NCBI RefSeq assembly: GCF_013390595.1
Contig: NZ_JACAWV010000025.1
Location: forward strand, 1-44,044
Direction: 5' to 3'
DNA length: 44,044 bases
From: Rhizobium sp. RM
Lineage (GTDB): Bacteria > Pseudomonadota > Alphaproteobacteria > Rhizobiales > Rhizobiaceae
Part shown: positions 1 to 8,647 of the stretch, piece after piece
Layout of the letters: the number at the start of each line of letters is the position of its first letter
Numbering within the stretch: position 1 is the stretch's first letter
Position numbers and translations under genes: made by a program
Notes under the pieces: generated by a model
Seen by the model: the letters and a program-made list of their open reading frames with translations, nothing else
What the model was told of the DNA's origin: nothing
The model's database searches: none

Positions 1-123
1 CTCCAGCTAATCAATTACCCGAGCTGATTTAGCTGAAACGCGCCGAGAGGATGGCCAAGGATGAGGAAGACAATTTGTGTTTACGCTGAACACGATGCTG
101 AGCTTTACAATGGAAGATTCTAA

Positions 124-150
124 CGCCGTGAGGGGAATCGAACCCTCGTT
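124..150 (-). other. tRNA-like 3' fragment (T-arm only)
   Basis: On the minus strand this reads as a T-loop (TTCGATT) flanked by GAGGG and CCCTC-like stems, followed by CACGGCG, which resembles a 3' acceptor strand. No matching 5' acceptor half, D-arm or anticodon arm can be found in the 80 bases upstream, so it is not a working tRNA. It could be the tail left by integration into a tRNA gene, or chance. Confidence 0.3.
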
Positions 151-554
151 CTATCAGAGGTAACTCATTGATTTAGAGTAACAAGGTGACTGTTTAAGCG
201 CATGTCTCGATCAACCCGTCTCACTAATCGACGACCCTATGGCTGTTGACGTCAATGGCGGCGCGGGGAGCAGCGCTTGCCTCGCGCCTGCCAAAGCCAA
301 TCCCACACATGCTTGAAAGCTGGAGAAGAAAATCATCAGTTCCACCCTTTATACAAAACGAAAAAGAGTCTGAAGCTCCCTCCGCGCTTGCACAGGGAAT
401 GGGTTGTCCAAAACCCGCTCGTGACTATTGGACGGTATAACCGCCATCGACAATTGCTTCATCGCTGACGCAACTTGTTCGTAAGGCCCTCCGGCTCTCT
501 TCGGCGCAATGGCGAAGCGCGTTCGCGGCGCGGGATGCGCATTGCCCTTCTCGG
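151..554. other. Intergenic region without a supported gene
   Basis: Two overlapping open frames (246-440 and 277-468, both plus) exist, but neither has a ribosome binding site, a recognisable motif or a convincing composition. The stretch lies downstream of the minus-strand quinone oxidoreductase. I see no strong terminator; the short CCCTT/AAGGG pairing near 550 is weak. Confidence 0.4.
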
Positions 555-1514
555 CTAAGGGATCATGATGACCCTGCCAAGTGGCTTCGCTTCCTCGGCA
601 AATTCGTGCGCATCTCGCGCCTGCGAAAGGGGAAACATCCTTTCGATCATGACCCGTATCTCACCCTTTTCGAGAGCACTCAAAAGCTTATCGATTGTCG
701 AGCGGACATGATACCGCTCCAGAAGCGGCCCCATGAACACGCCGTATAAGGTTTGGTTCGATTGCATGGCGGACCAGAGATCGACGGAGAGACCACCTCC
801 ACCCGCGTTGCCGACAAAGACGAGACGACCTTCGGGGGCCACGGTCGCAAGAGATCTGGACAAGGTGACACCGACAGGATCAATCACCAGATCGACTCCT
901 TTCCCTTTCGTAATGTGCTGTACCGCATCAACCACGTCGCCAGAGGACCGATCAATGACATAGTCCGCACCGAGCGACGGAATTTTATCCAGCCGTCGCT
1001 TGCCACTGGAAACGGCAATTACCCTTGCTCCGATCCGAGAAGCGAGTTGCACAGCTGCGAGCCCGACACCCCCGGCCGCTGCCTGAATGAGAACAGTCTC
1101 CCCCGTACGAAGACCGCCTTTGGCAAAAAGGCAATAGTGCGCTGTACCAAACGAGATAGGCACGACCGCAGCGGAACCTGCATCTACGCCCGATGGCACG
1201 ATCCAGGTGTGATTTGCCGGGACTGCCCAAAGTTCAGCGTGTGACCCTTGCATATTGAAGGCCGTAACCTCGTCTCCGACTTTGCGGTTGCGGACGTTGG
1301 CACCGACCTCTACGACTTGTCCCGAGGCTGCGTATCCGACAACCCACGCGGAGCCAGAAGGCGGAACCGTGCGGCGATTGATCAAATCGCCGCCCTCGAT
1401 TGAAATTGCAGTCGTTGCAATCAGAACATCGTCAGGACCAATCTTGGGGTCGGCAACATCCCGGTACTCCAAAACCTCAGGAGCGCCGGCCTTGTCGTAG
1501 ACAGCTGCTTTCAT
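555..1514 (-). CDS. Quinone oxidoreductase, zinc-free MDR family
   Basis: Medium-chain dehydrogenase/reductase of about 319 residues, the usual length for NADPH:quinone oxidoreductases. It begins MKAAVYDKAGAPEVLEYRDV, the standard N-terminal strand pair of the family. The nucleotide-binding glycine motif AAAGGVGLAAVQLA lies near residues 145-160. I see no cluster of zinc-binding cysteines, so it should act as a zinc-free reductase of quinones or enones with NAD(P)H in the cytoplasm. An in-frame ATG exists six codons upstream, but the start at 1514 has AAGGGA seven bases before it and matches the family N-terminus. It is divergent from a LysR gene whose frame is broken, a layout in which the regulator usually controls the neighbour. 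The family is certain; the substrate is unknown. Confidence 0.9.
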   Translation of the reverse strand: MKAAVYDKAGAPEVLEYRDVADPKIGPDDVLIATTAISIEGGDLINRRTVPPSGSAWVVGYAASGQVVEVGANVRNRKVGDEVTAFNMQGSHAELWAVPANHTWIVPSGVDAGSAAVVPISFGTAHYCLFAKGGLRTGETVLIQAAAGGVGLAAVQLASRIGARVIAVSSGKRRLDKIPSLGADYVIDRSSGDVVDAVQHITKGKGVDLVIDPVGVTLSRSLATVAPEGRLVFVGNAGGGGLSVDLWSAMQSNQTLYGVFMGPLLERYHVRSTIDKLLSALEKGEIRVMIERMFPLSQARDAHEFAEEAKPLGRVIMIP

Positions 1515-1660
1515 GGTATATCCCTTAATCAAGCTTATGTCGTCTCCCGATGAAGCTTGCTCCGCGCTGCCTCACAGTAGACTTTCGAGCGAGGATAGAC
1601 GCCTTGTCAGATATCGATAAACTACCATCTCTCGAATGGACTTAGAGATGAGATCGATAA
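1515..1660. promoter_or_regulatory. Divergent promoter region, qor-like gene / LysR
   Basis: Shared upstream region of the oxidoreductase and the LysR gene. It contains GACGCCTTGTCAGAT at 1598-1612, a sequence that recurs twice in the other LysR-divergent region at 17975-18095. LysR operators are usually found in such regions, but no clear T-N11-A dyad could be assigned by eye. Confidence 0.5.
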
Positions 1661-2582
1661 ATGGACCGGATGATCCTTCGCGATTTAGCGGTTTTCGAAG
1701 TGGTTGCTCGCTGTCGAAGCTTCACACAAGCCGCCTCTGAACTCGGAATAAAACAATCTACCCTTAGCTATACGATCAGCAAGCTAGAGAAGAAGATAGG
1801 GTTTCCGCTGCTCGCGCGAACAACTCGAAGCGTCGCCCCGACCGACCCTGGGCGGCGTTTGCTGGAAATTCTTGGGCCAAGCGATTCGTGACCTGGGGGA
1901 GGAATTGCAGACCTTGCAAGACGAAAGGGCAACGGTGACAGGCGTCGTCCGCCTGACAATGATCCCCGTCGCGTTCGAGAGCATTATTCGCCCAGTGCTG
2001 CCGAGCTTCTGTCAGCGCTACCCTCACGTCGTGATTGAAATTTCCACGAACGAAGGGTTGGATGATGTTGTGGATCAAAGGTTTGATGGCGGGATCCGCT
2101 TTCGCGGCCTTATCGATAAGGACATGGTGTCGCTGCCGTTGACCGCGACAACCCGTGTCGTTATCGCAGGTGCGGCGTCCTACTTCGAGAAGTACCCAAC
2201 TCCGACCAACCCGGAAAATCTGATCCACCATCGCACTATATCATACCGATATGTCAGCTCCTCGCGGCTCCTGCGATGGCCGTTGGCAACAGGGCAACGG
2301 AAGCTGGATTACAAAGTTACTCCCTCCTTGATCTTTGACGACGGCGAAGCGATCAGAAAGGCGGTGATCGACGGGCTAGGAATCGGCTTCCTGCTTCGCT
2401 CCCAAGTGGCCGCCGATCTCGAAACCAACAAGCTGGTGCAGGTCCTTGACGACTGGGTTACCGATTTGCCGGGTTTCAGTCTGTTTTACCCGAGCCGACA
2501 AAGAATTTCGCTCGCGTTTCGTGCTTTCATCGATCACTTGAAGGAGATCGGAAAAAAAAAGAACTCGGCCGTCGTTCGTTAA
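1661..2582 (+). pseudogene. LysR-family regulator, frameshifted
   Basis: The first frame (1661-1891) gives a typical LysR winged helix-turn-helix: LRDLAVFEVVARCRSFTQAA, then SQ-like KQSTLSYTISKLEKKIG and RTTRSVAPTDPGRRLLEILG. It then stops. The next frame (+1, from about 1872) continues with AIRDLGEELQTL and the whole effector-binding domain, ending at 2582. Joining them gives about 305 residues, the normal LysR length. The shift falls at GGG in CTTGGGCCAAGCG: removing one G restores LGQAIRDL. So this is either a recent single-base inactivation or a sequencing indel. It is divergent from the quinone oxidoreductase and would be its natural regulator. Confidence 0.85.
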
Positions 2583-2962
2583 AGGCCTATCTTCGAATTC
2601 CCATCGAAGAAGACGTCGTCGGAAATCACCGGATGTTAAGACTAATGAACATTCGAACGATATCAATTAAGTGCACGTCTCACGGCATTCTTCCTGCAGT
2701 TAGACGGTTGAGCGTCTAATCCATGATAATCCTACGCGATTTTAGATAGGATACTGAAAAACTGTAACTACACAGGCGTGAAGTCGCATCTCACAATTGT
2801 GCAAAGTAAGAATGTCACACCCCGTGATCTAACCGATGGGTCAGACTGTGGGAGCGTCGACGAATGCTTAACTCGTAGTTCTCTCCGTCCACCACATGTA
2901 AGAGTGGGACAACAGTCGGCTGTTCGTCGTGCATCGGTTCTTCTGCTTCACCAAAAGAATTG
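2583..2962. other. Intergenic region between convergent genes
   Basis: Gap between the LysR gene (plus) and the chemoreceptor (minus). I see no ORF with a ribosome binding site or recognisable product. The right end holds the chemoreceptor terminator listed separately. Confidence 0.5.
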
Positions 2963-2992
2963 CTCCTCGCCCGTTTAAACCGGAGCGAGGAG
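2950..2992 (-). terminator. Rho-independent terminator of the chemoreceptor gene
   Basis: CTCCTCGC (2963-2970) pairs perfectly with GCGAGGAG (2985-2992). An inner CCG/CGG pairing extends the stem around the loop TTTAAAC. On the minus strand the hairpin is followed by CAATTCTTTT, a U-rich tract, 20 bases past the stop codon of the chemoreceptor. Confidence 0.8.
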
Positions 2993-3012
2993 TAGAGGGA
3001 CGCCGACGCTGA

Positions 3013-4944
3013 TCAGAATTCTTCCCAGCTTCCCTGCGCTGGAGCTCGACCCACAGCACTTGCGACCTTCGCCATAATACGCCTTGCTGGAGACGCGACA
3101 GGTCGGCTAGCTTGAGTGACGACGGATGGTCGCACGTAGCTATTCGCTGGAGTGCCGCCGAGTTGGAACTGTTGCATGCGTGCACGAAGCCGATCGACTT
3201 CGCCGGCAAGGCCAGCACTCGCCGCTGTTGATTCTTCAACCATGGCAGCGTTCTGTTGTGTCACCTGATCCATCTGATTGATCGCGGTATTAACCTCACT
3301 CAATCCTACTGATTGCTCTCTCGCAGACGTTGCGATCGCATCGAGTTGGTGGTTGATGGTGACGACCTGCTGTTGGATCACTGCCAGCGCTTCTCCAGTG
3401 GCCTGTACCAATTCCACGCCAGAAGCGACCTCGTCCGCAGAATTGCGAATGAGGTCCTTGATCTCCTTTGCCGCCTGGGCAGATCGTTGTGCTAGTTCGC
3501 GAACTTCCTGTGCGACGACTGCAAAGCCCTTTCCAGCCTCCCCTGCTCGTGCCGCTTCGACACCAGCATTCAAAGCCAACAAATTGGTCTGGAATGCGAT
3601 CTCGTCAATTACCCCGATGATGTTAGAGATTTGGTTGGATGAATTTTCGATCCGCTGCATCGCTTCAACAGCGTTGGACACGACAGCGCCGGAGTTTGTC
3701 GCGCTCGTGTTCGCATTAATCGCGATTTGACGTGCTTCCTCTGCACGCTGAGAAGAATTGGTGACGTTTGCGGTAATCTGGTCCAGTGCTGCCGCGGTTT
3801 CTTCAAGCGCCGCTGCCTGTTGTTCGGTCCGCTTTGACAGATCTTCCGCGCTCTTGCTGATTTCGCGCGCACCGCTGTCGATCGAGCCGGTCGCTTCAGA
3901 AACAGCACGCATTGTCTGCGCGAGTTCGTTGACTGCTGAATTGAAGTCAGTGCGTAGTGCCTCGAACTCAGATGCGAAAGGCTCATTCAACCGGAATGAG
4001 AGATCACCCGCTGAAAGATGTTTGAGCCCTGTCGCAAGACCGCTCGTAGCCTGTGACATTTCTTCGGATCGTTTACGATCTTCTGCGGCAATGCGAGCCC
4101 GTTCGGCTTCTGACTGCGACCGGTTTGCTTCGGCTTCCGCCTCAAGCTGTTTTGCCCTCTGTCCGTTATCTTTGAAGATTTGAACAGCGCGTGCCATGCC
4201 ACCAACTTCGTCCCGTCGCTCTCTTCCGACAACGTCGACGGAAAGATCACCGTTAGCAAGTTTCTCCATCAACGCTGCCAGCGCGCGTATCGGAAGAACA
4301 AGCCAAGAGCGGATCGCGAAGAAACCCAATGCCAGCACGATGAGCACCCCGCCAACAATCCCAACAAGCGTCAGAAATGCTGTTTGACCTACCTCTGTAG
4401 TCAGCGCATCCGACTTCGATTGCGCTGAAGCCACAGTATCTTGCGTGACCTTGGCGAACTGGTCGCTCAGTGGACCGAATGCCGGCTGACATTGCGTCAG
4501 GAAAATGTTCTGTGAAGCTGCAATGTCTTGGGCTGACAAGGCTGCGCGTGCAGATTCCAGGGTTGATTTGCATGTGTTGTCGAGCGCGGATAGACCTGCA
4601 ATTTTCAGCTGAGGAATCTGTGCGTTGGACGGCATGGCTGCGATTGCCGTGTCCATGAACGTCACGTAATTCTCTCGCTGTTTCTCCAGCTCTTTCACGG
4701 CGCGATTGTTTAAATCTTCGCTTTGAGACATGAGCAGGTCGCCAATTGCGGCGCGGGCTGCTTGAAGCGAGCGATTGGCACGCGCAATGTAGAGCCCCGC
4801 CGAAGTTTCGCCTGTGAGGAGACGGGCGTATTGGGCATTGACCTTCGTAATCTGAAGGTCGCTATAGATCGCGACGCCGACGGAGAATGCTCCGAAGATT
4901 GCCATGATGGTGAGAAATTTTCCGATGATTGGCACATTTTTCAT
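3013..4944 (-). CDS. Methyl-accepting chemotaxis protein
   Basis: Transmembrane chemoreceptor of about 643 residues. A first membrane helix lies near residues 5-27. A periplasmic helical sensor of about 160 residues contains two cysteines (DNTCKST and LTQCQPAF). A second helix lies near 187-210, a HAMP linker follows, and a second HAMP-like segment ([14 protein letters not shown]) lies near 310. The long signalling coiled coil has the conserved tip [20 protein letters not shown] and [15 protein letters not shown]. The C-terminus GSWEEF, after a flexible linker, resembles the tethering pentapeptide (NWETF type) that recruits CheR. The start at 4944 ([10 protein letters not shown]) is preferred over an ATG 17 codons upstream because the latter adds a basic, atypical extension. 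No che genes lie nearby, so it must feed a distant pathway. The ligand is unknown. Confidence 0.95.
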   Translation of the reverse strand: MKNVPIIGKFLTIMAIFGAFSVGVAIYSDLQITKVNAQYARLLTGETSAGLYIARANRSLQAARAAIGDLLMSQSEDLNNRAVKELEKQRENYVTFMDTAIAAMPSNAQIPQLKIAGLSALDNTCKSTLESARAALSAQDIAASQNIFLTQCQPAFGPLSDQFAKVTQDTVASAQSKSDALTTEVGQTAFLTLVGIVGGVLIVLALGFFAIRSWLVLPIRALAALMEKLANGDLSVDVVGRERRDEVGGMARAVQIFKDNGQRAKQLEAEAEANRSQSEAERARIAAEDRKRSEEMSQATSGLATGLKHLSAGDLSFRLNEPFASEFEALRTDFNSAVNELAQTMRAVSEATGSIDSGAREISKSAEDLSKRTEQQAAALEETAAALDQITANVTNSSQRAEEARQIAINANTSATNSGAVVSNAVEAMQRIENSSNQISNIIGVIDEIAFQTNLLALNAGVEAARAGEAGKGFAVVAQEVRELAQRSAQAAKEIKDLIRNSADEVASGVELVQATGEALAVIQQQVVTINHQLDAIATSAREQSVGLSEVNTAINQMDQVTQQNAAMVEESTAASAGLAGEVDRLRARMQQFQLGGTPANSYVRPSVVTQASRPVASPARRIMAKVASAVGRAPAQGSWEEF

Positions 4945-5250
4945 GTGATGCCGTCGCCCAAAAAAATAGATGAAACGATGCCTGCGGCAGATCATCTACC
5001 CTCAGCGAATATCACGTTGAACTCTGGAAACGCCTGTACAGATGGGGGCTCCACGGAGCAACGACAGCAGGCGATGCAGTATTCGTTCAACGACTGTCGG
5101 TGGCACCTAAAAAGGCCGCCTGACGTGCGTGAAAGTTACGTGGGCAAAATTAAACATTAGTAAAATGGCATGCAGTAAAGCTGAGAATTTGAGTGTAGTG
5201 ATTGAAAAACGTCAATCTCATCAGAGGCGCTGGATCGGTGAACATTGGTG

Positions 5251-5414
5251 TCAGACACTCAATACCGGCGAATTGCCTGAGGGCGCATAGCCCGTTGAGA
5301 TACATTCAATTTCGAAGTCCAACATGCCAATGATTTCAACGGCTCCCTTTCGGCTATCGCGGTAACGTTTGGCATGACCGTACGAACACCGAGCAAGAAT
5401 ACTTTAAGCTCCAT
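5251..5414 (-). pseudogene. Small conserved-looking ORF with one frameshift
   Basis: On the minus strand an ATG at 5414 reads MELK. One frame over the sequence continues SILARCSYGHAKRYRDSRKG, then AVEIIGMLDFEIECISTGY and PSGNSPVLSV before a stop at 5251. The second part reads like real coding sequence, with an amphipathic helix and regular codon use, but has no start of its own. Adding one base at CTTAAAGT would fuse the two into a 54-residue protein. I do not recognise the family. It lies alone between the chemoreceptor and a small membrane protein. Confidence 0.45.
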
Positions 5415-5540
5415 CTCTGCGACGGTTTTGTTGTCGTTTTTTGTCGCGCCGTGAAATCGTCAGGAATAGCCATATAGCACAACTAGGCTCACAAGGTTCA
5501 TAAGCTTTACGATGGAAGGCAATCGGAAGCGGAGACAAAT

Positions 5541-5771
5541 ATGAAAAACGATCGAACCTTATGGCCCTTGTTAGGGGCCGCGGCTGTGGCTGTGGCGATG
5601 ATCGTGGTCGTCTACTTCGTCAGGGCGACGCCTGAGACAGCGTCATCAAGTCCACCGGACAGGGGCCAAACGGAAGAGCAAGCACTTGCGGGGCCTGCTG
5701 ACAGGAATGCGTTGCCTGATGCCGACCTCAGCACTGCATCGCCGTTCAACAATAGATCGCAGGGTGTGTAA
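5541..5771 (+). CDS. Small single-pass membrane protein, unknown
   Basis: A 76-residue protein with a short basic N-terminus (MKNDR), one hydrophobic helix at residues 7-27 (LWPLLGAAAVAVAMIVVVYF) and a polar, Pro/Ser/Asp-rich tail. It would sit in the inner membrane with the tail probably in the periplasm. A GGAAGCGGAG stretch lies just upstream of the ATG, which supports translation. No domain is recognised, and I infer nothing about function beyond membrane anchoring. Confidence 0.6.
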   Translation: MKNDRTLWPLLGAAAVAVAMIVVVYFVRATPETASSSPPDRGQTEEQALAGPADRNALPDADLSTASPFNNRSQGV

Positions 5772-6056
5772 TCAGAAAGGTGACCTAATCTCTGATTATG
5801 AGTAAATCGATGCATGTTTTCTCTTCAATTATTGTCAGAACGACGAACCTGGTGAAGCATACGTCAGAGCATGCTTTACGCCCAATTTAGACACTCGTTT
5901 CTTTGCTAAGCTGCGACAATTAAGGTCATAGTCGTAGGCATTGGTATGTTTTATGCCGTCAAGTGGCATCACGACCAGGCGAAAAAGGGATAACGGCTTT
6001 CTCTGTTACGACGCAGCAACGGGCCGTGCGGCTGTTGCTGTCTTGCTTCTCTAATT
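5772..6056. other. Intergenic region, nothing certain
   Basis: AT-rich at its left end. A short frame (5963-6160, plus) is open but has no ribosome binding site. I see no terminator or strong promoter. Confidence 0.4.
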
Positions 6057-6182
6057 ATGCTCTCGAACGACCCAAAGACTTCTCCCTCAAAAGAGGGGCC
6101 GGTTGTCCGTTGTGCTGCCGGAGGTATGGTGACGTTACTGCCGGAACTTCTAGGGAATAGTCAGGTTTGGAAATTTAGCTGA
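6057..6182 (+). CDS. Possible 41-residue protein
   Basis: An ATG at 6057 opens a frame reading MLSNDPKTSPSKEGPVVRCA, then AGGMVTLLPELLGNSQVWKFS and stop. The composition is protein-like: a polar N-terminus, then a short hydrophobic helix. It ends about 90 bases before the DUF983 gene and points the same way. There is no clear Shine-Dalgarno sequence and no family match, so it could be a remnant of a longer gene whose upstream part reads in another frame. Confidence 0.35.
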   Translation: MLSNDPKTSPSKEGPVVRCAAGGMVTLLPELLGNSQVWKFS

Positions 6183-6274
6183 GGGCGCATTGAGCGCTGA
6201 TCGGTGGGTAACTCGTCCAGATCGATCGAAATGAAATGCGCGACCAATCTGACACAACTGAAAGGACAAGTTCA

Positions 6275-6691
6275 ATGGCAGACGATTGGCCACAGTTGCC
6301 TCCTGTTAAAACAGGGCTAAAAGGCCTTTGTCCCAGATGCGGGCGGGGGCACTTGTTTGATGGCTATCTGTCCGTCAAAAAAGAGTGCGAAGTTTGTGGA
6401 CTCGATTTTTCCTTCGCAGACCCTGCGGACGGCCCGGCATTTTTTGTGCTTTGCTTTACAAGCATCCCTGCCGTAGCGGTCGCATGTTACATTGAAGTAA
6501 GTTTTTCGCCAGTATGGTGGGTTCATCTTTTCACGTCGTTGCCGTTGGTTCTTCTTTCGTGTCTCGTGCCGCTGAGACTTCTTAAGGGTTGGCTAATTAA
6601 CAGCCAATATTTCTACAAAGCTGAAGAGGGTAAAATCGACCGAGAGTTCGGCAAAACAAGTTCGTCCTCTTTAGAAACTGACCGAAATTAG
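6275..6691 (+). CDS. DUF983 family membrane protein
   Basis: About 138 residues. The N-terminus carries a zinc-ribbon-like set of cysteines (CPRCGRGHLFDGYL, then CEVCGLDFSF) followed by the DUF983 signature FADPADGPAFFV. Two membrane helices follow (residues about 62-80 and 87-107), ending in LRLLKGWLINSQYFYKAEEG. This is the normal size and order for DUF983, an inner-membrane family of unknown function common in alphaproteobacteria. The start at 6275 is chosen because AAAGGA lies eight bases upstream; an in-frame start at 6236 lacks one. It stands alone. Confidence 0.85.
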   Translation: MADDWPQLPPVKTGLKGLCPRCGRGHLFDGYLSVKKECEVCGLDFSFADPADGPAFFVLCFTSIPAVAVACYIEVSFSPVWWVHLFTSLPLVLLSCLVPLRLLKGWLINSQYFYKAEEGKIDREFGKTSSSSLETDRN

Positions 6692-6747
6692 CGCGTCGCC
6701 CACCACTAACGCCTTAACTTGCGTCCTGCGAAAACCTAACGAACGTT

Positions 6748-6999
6748 TCACCCCATCCAGCCTGCCTCGGAGAGCGACTGCGCCAGGACATTGCGCTCCT
6801 GAGTGAGATATCGAGATCGCCTTCGCCAAAGCCTGCCACCGCCATCGTGATACGGTAGTCGTCTTCCGGTCTTGACGATGTCATAGGCCGGCCAGGTCTC
6901 GATTGCGTTGAGACGCGGCGTATTGCTGAGTAGATTGAACACGCGGTCGAAGCCGATGCTCGAACGATAGGGCGGGGCAAAATCAAGTTCAGTTCTCAT
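6748..6999 (-). pseudogene. Small heat-shock protein (Hsp20) remnant
   Basis: The start MRTELDFAPPYRSSIGFDRV followed by NLLSNTPRLNAIETWPAYDI is the N-terminal arm of a class A rhizobial Hsp20/IbpA-type chaperone. The frame then breaks. EDDYRITMAVAGFGEGDLDI, the first strands of the alpha-crystallin domain, lies one frame over. The original frame resumes with TQERNVLA before an unrelated end at 6748. About 85 residues remain instead of the usual 150-160, so the alpha-crystallin domain is cut and the protein should be inactive. The start at 6999 is well placed behind GGAGG. The 5' leader still looks intact (next entry). Confidence 0.85.
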
Positions 7000-7085
7000 A
7001 ACCATATCCTCCGTAAAGCAACATGGAAGTAAGCGGAGAAATCCACCTCCTCGGTCAATCGACCCCCTCACTGGGCCGTCGGCGC
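7000..7085 (-). promoter_or_regulatory. ROSE-like RNA thermometer leader
   Basis: The leader of the hsp20 remnant ends UUGCU-UUAC-GGAGGAU (minus strand; UUGCU at 7017-7021, GGAGGAU at 7006-7012) just before the AUG. This is the conserved 3' hairpin of ROSE elements, in which UUGCU masks the Shine-Dalgarno sequence until heat opens it. ROSE elements are known upstream of rhizobial and agrobacterial small heat-shock genes. More self-complementary sequence lies upstream (GGAGGTGGATTTCTCC). Confidence 0.7.
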
Positions 7086-7091
7086 TGACCG

Positions 7092-7120
7092 ATTTGGTTT
7101 TTGAGATTTTGTCGTTCAAG
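7092..7120 (-). promoter_or_regulatory. Possible RpoH-type promoter of hsp20 remnant
   Basis: On the minus strand CTTGAAC (7114-7120) and CCAAAT (7092-7097) are separated by 16 bases. This resembles the CTTGAA / CCATNT boxes of alphaproteobacterial heat-shock sigma factor promoters and lies at the right distance before the ROSE-like leader. The -10 match is partial. Confidence 0.35.
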
Positions 7121-7218
7121 ACCCCGCTCGAAAATTTTTTCCAGCTCTCTAAAATCATCTTGTTCGCCTGAAAACCAATCCTATCTCGAGTCGCGATCTT
7201 CGCTTTGGGAGCATCGGG

Positions 7219-7389
7219 ATGGATTATGGAATGACTGAGTTATTTTCGGACGCCGACACTGAGATTTTGCCTCCGGCGCGCAACACTGAACACGAGATGG
7301 CCATTTGCCTTTGCTGCTGTCGCCAGCGTCCCAACTTCACCATGGACGAAGACGGCTGCGGCATATGTGACGAATGCTTGGCAACTTAA
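7219..7389 (+). CDS. 56-residue cysteine-rich protein
   Basis: A short ORF: ATG at 7219, stop at 7387-7389, with GGGAG seven bases before the start. The second half carries CLCCC and then, 13 residues on, CGICDEC, giving two close cysteine pairs spaced as in small zinc ribbons. The first half is acidic and polar. I infer zinc binding but know no family name. It is followed within 20 bases by the next small gene on the same strand, so 7219-8005 may be one transcript. Confidence 0.6.
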   Translation: MDYGMTELFSDADTEILPPARNTEHEMAICLCCCRQRPNFTMDEDGCGICDECLAT

Positions 7390-7404
7390 CCCATATTGAG
7401 GAAA

Positions 7405-7704
7405 ATGAGTGCTGCACTCCGGCAGCAAACTGAAGCATTGGCTGAAAGGAACATGAAGATGGCTGGTATCACGGATTGGCTGGACGATCGCGTGCAGGAA
7501 ATCATTCGCGACCCGGGCCTGCATGAGAACAAGGCAGACTTTCGCGATCAGGCGAAAACCCTGGTGGAGTCCGCCGAAGCTGAAGGTTTCACGGTGGCCG
7601 AGATCAAGGAGGCTTGTGGTGGGGACGTAGAGCGATATCTCCTCGATCAGCAGAACGCGATGACCGATGTCAACCGACAGCAGAGATTGGCCGACGACGC
7701 GTAG
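7405..7704 (+). CDS. Small helical protein, unknown
   Basis: About 99 residues, predominantly helical and acidic (ITDWLDDRVQEIIRDPGLHE, later AEGFTVAEIKEACGGDVERY). The C-terminal half vaguely recalls the short DUF768-type proteins of rhizobia (helix, then a turn with GGD/GD), but I would not assign it. Two starts are possible: 7405 behind GAGGA, or 7459 (MAGITDWL) behind AAAGGA at eight bases. The second has the better spacing. It follows the Cys-rich gene closely. Confidence 0.6.
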   Translation: MSAALRQQTEALAERNMKMAGITDWLDDRVQEIIRDPGLHENKADFRDQAKTLVESAEAEGFTVAEIKEACGGDVERYLLDQQNAMTDVNRQQRLADDA

Positions 7705-7762
7705 CTGCGCGGGCGAATTCGGGATGCCGCGAGACGTTCTCATCTATCAAGGAGATCACTCA

Positions 7763-8005
7763 ATGCCCGGAACCTTTGTCTCAATCTACGTTCTTGCCTT
7801 CAATCTCGACGACCGAGGCCAACCAGTGCCAGCATTCGATCCTCGTCCTGCCGCGACCGAGGACGCCGCCATCGGGGAGGCTAAAGATCTTGCTAATCGG
7901 CACGCGGGCGTCGTTGTATGGAAACGCAAGGCCCACCCTGTCGTGGGGGAAGAAGGAGAGCCTGAAATAGTCTTCCAATCGGGTCAGATCGGAGACTTTG
8001 CGTAA
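7763..8005 (+). CDS. 80-residue protein, unknown
   Basis: The start at 7763 has AAGGAG at the right distance; an earlier in-frame ATG overlaps the previous gene and lacks a ribosome binding site. The protein begins MPGTFVSIYVLAFNLDDRGQ and contains a regular pattern of strands and one helix (AIGEAKDLANRHAGVVVWKR). It is probably cytosolic with an alpha/beta fold. No family is recognised. It is the last of three small plus-strand genes and overlaps none of them. Confidence 0.6.
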   Translation: MPGTFVSIYVLAFNLDDRGQPVPAFDPRPAATEDAAIGEAKDLANRHAGVVVWKRKAHPVVGEEGEPEIVFQSGQIGDFA

Positions 8006-8647
8006 GCCGAACAGCGCATGAGCGCTTTGAAAGCGTGAGGCAGCGCAGGCAAGACCACCTATTCCCATTTGCTTTGAGCTCGGAGGCCCGGAAACCAACG
8101 GCATCCCGCACGTTTCGGCCTGTCTCACATCCGCCAAGCCTTCATCGAGATCGTCGCAGTTTGTTGCGAGTAGGAATTAACGATTGGCGCACTAAGCTAC
8201 GGTGCAACGATGGCCTCAGCGTCCGACCAGCGGGACGCCTTCCGGCGTTAGACTGAAGACCGGTAATCTGGCCGTGTCTCGAGGGCTTGCTGAAGCATGT
8301 GGAAAAGCTGGGAAAAACCGACAATATCGCCTGACGCCAGCAGGTCTTCGCTACCAGCATGAGCTGACGGAGGGCGATTAAGAGTAAATGATGCGCAGAT
8401 GTCCGCCCGACCCAGTTTGCGATCGCTTATTCCGATAGTTGGCCAGCGCTTTAGATGGGCGGCATCGTCTCATAGTGTTATGTAACACAACGCTGTCGAA
8501 TAACGCGCAGGTAATTGCCCCCGACCCTGGGTATATTGACTCGCACTCCTTCCGGTCGCACATTCATCATATGGGGTAGCGATCGCCCCACGAGGCTACG
8601 GCCGAAGTGTCGCGTCCTTTGAACCCGAGCAACCGGAGGGACGCGCC
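8006..8647. other. Intergenic region, 640 bases
   Basis: Short open frames exist on both strands but none has a start signal or a motif. I see no insertion-sequence ends. The right end (8580-8640) holds the chrB leader, with CGGAGGG as ribosome binding site, and presumably its promoter. Confidence 0.4.

Noticed and set aside
246..468. Two overlapping plus-strand ORFs of about 63 codons
   Set aside because: No ribosome binding site, no motif, composition not protein-like.
1776..2231. 151-codon minus-strand ORF
   Set aside because: Lies antisense inside the LysR gene, whose protein is clearly recognisable in the other direction.
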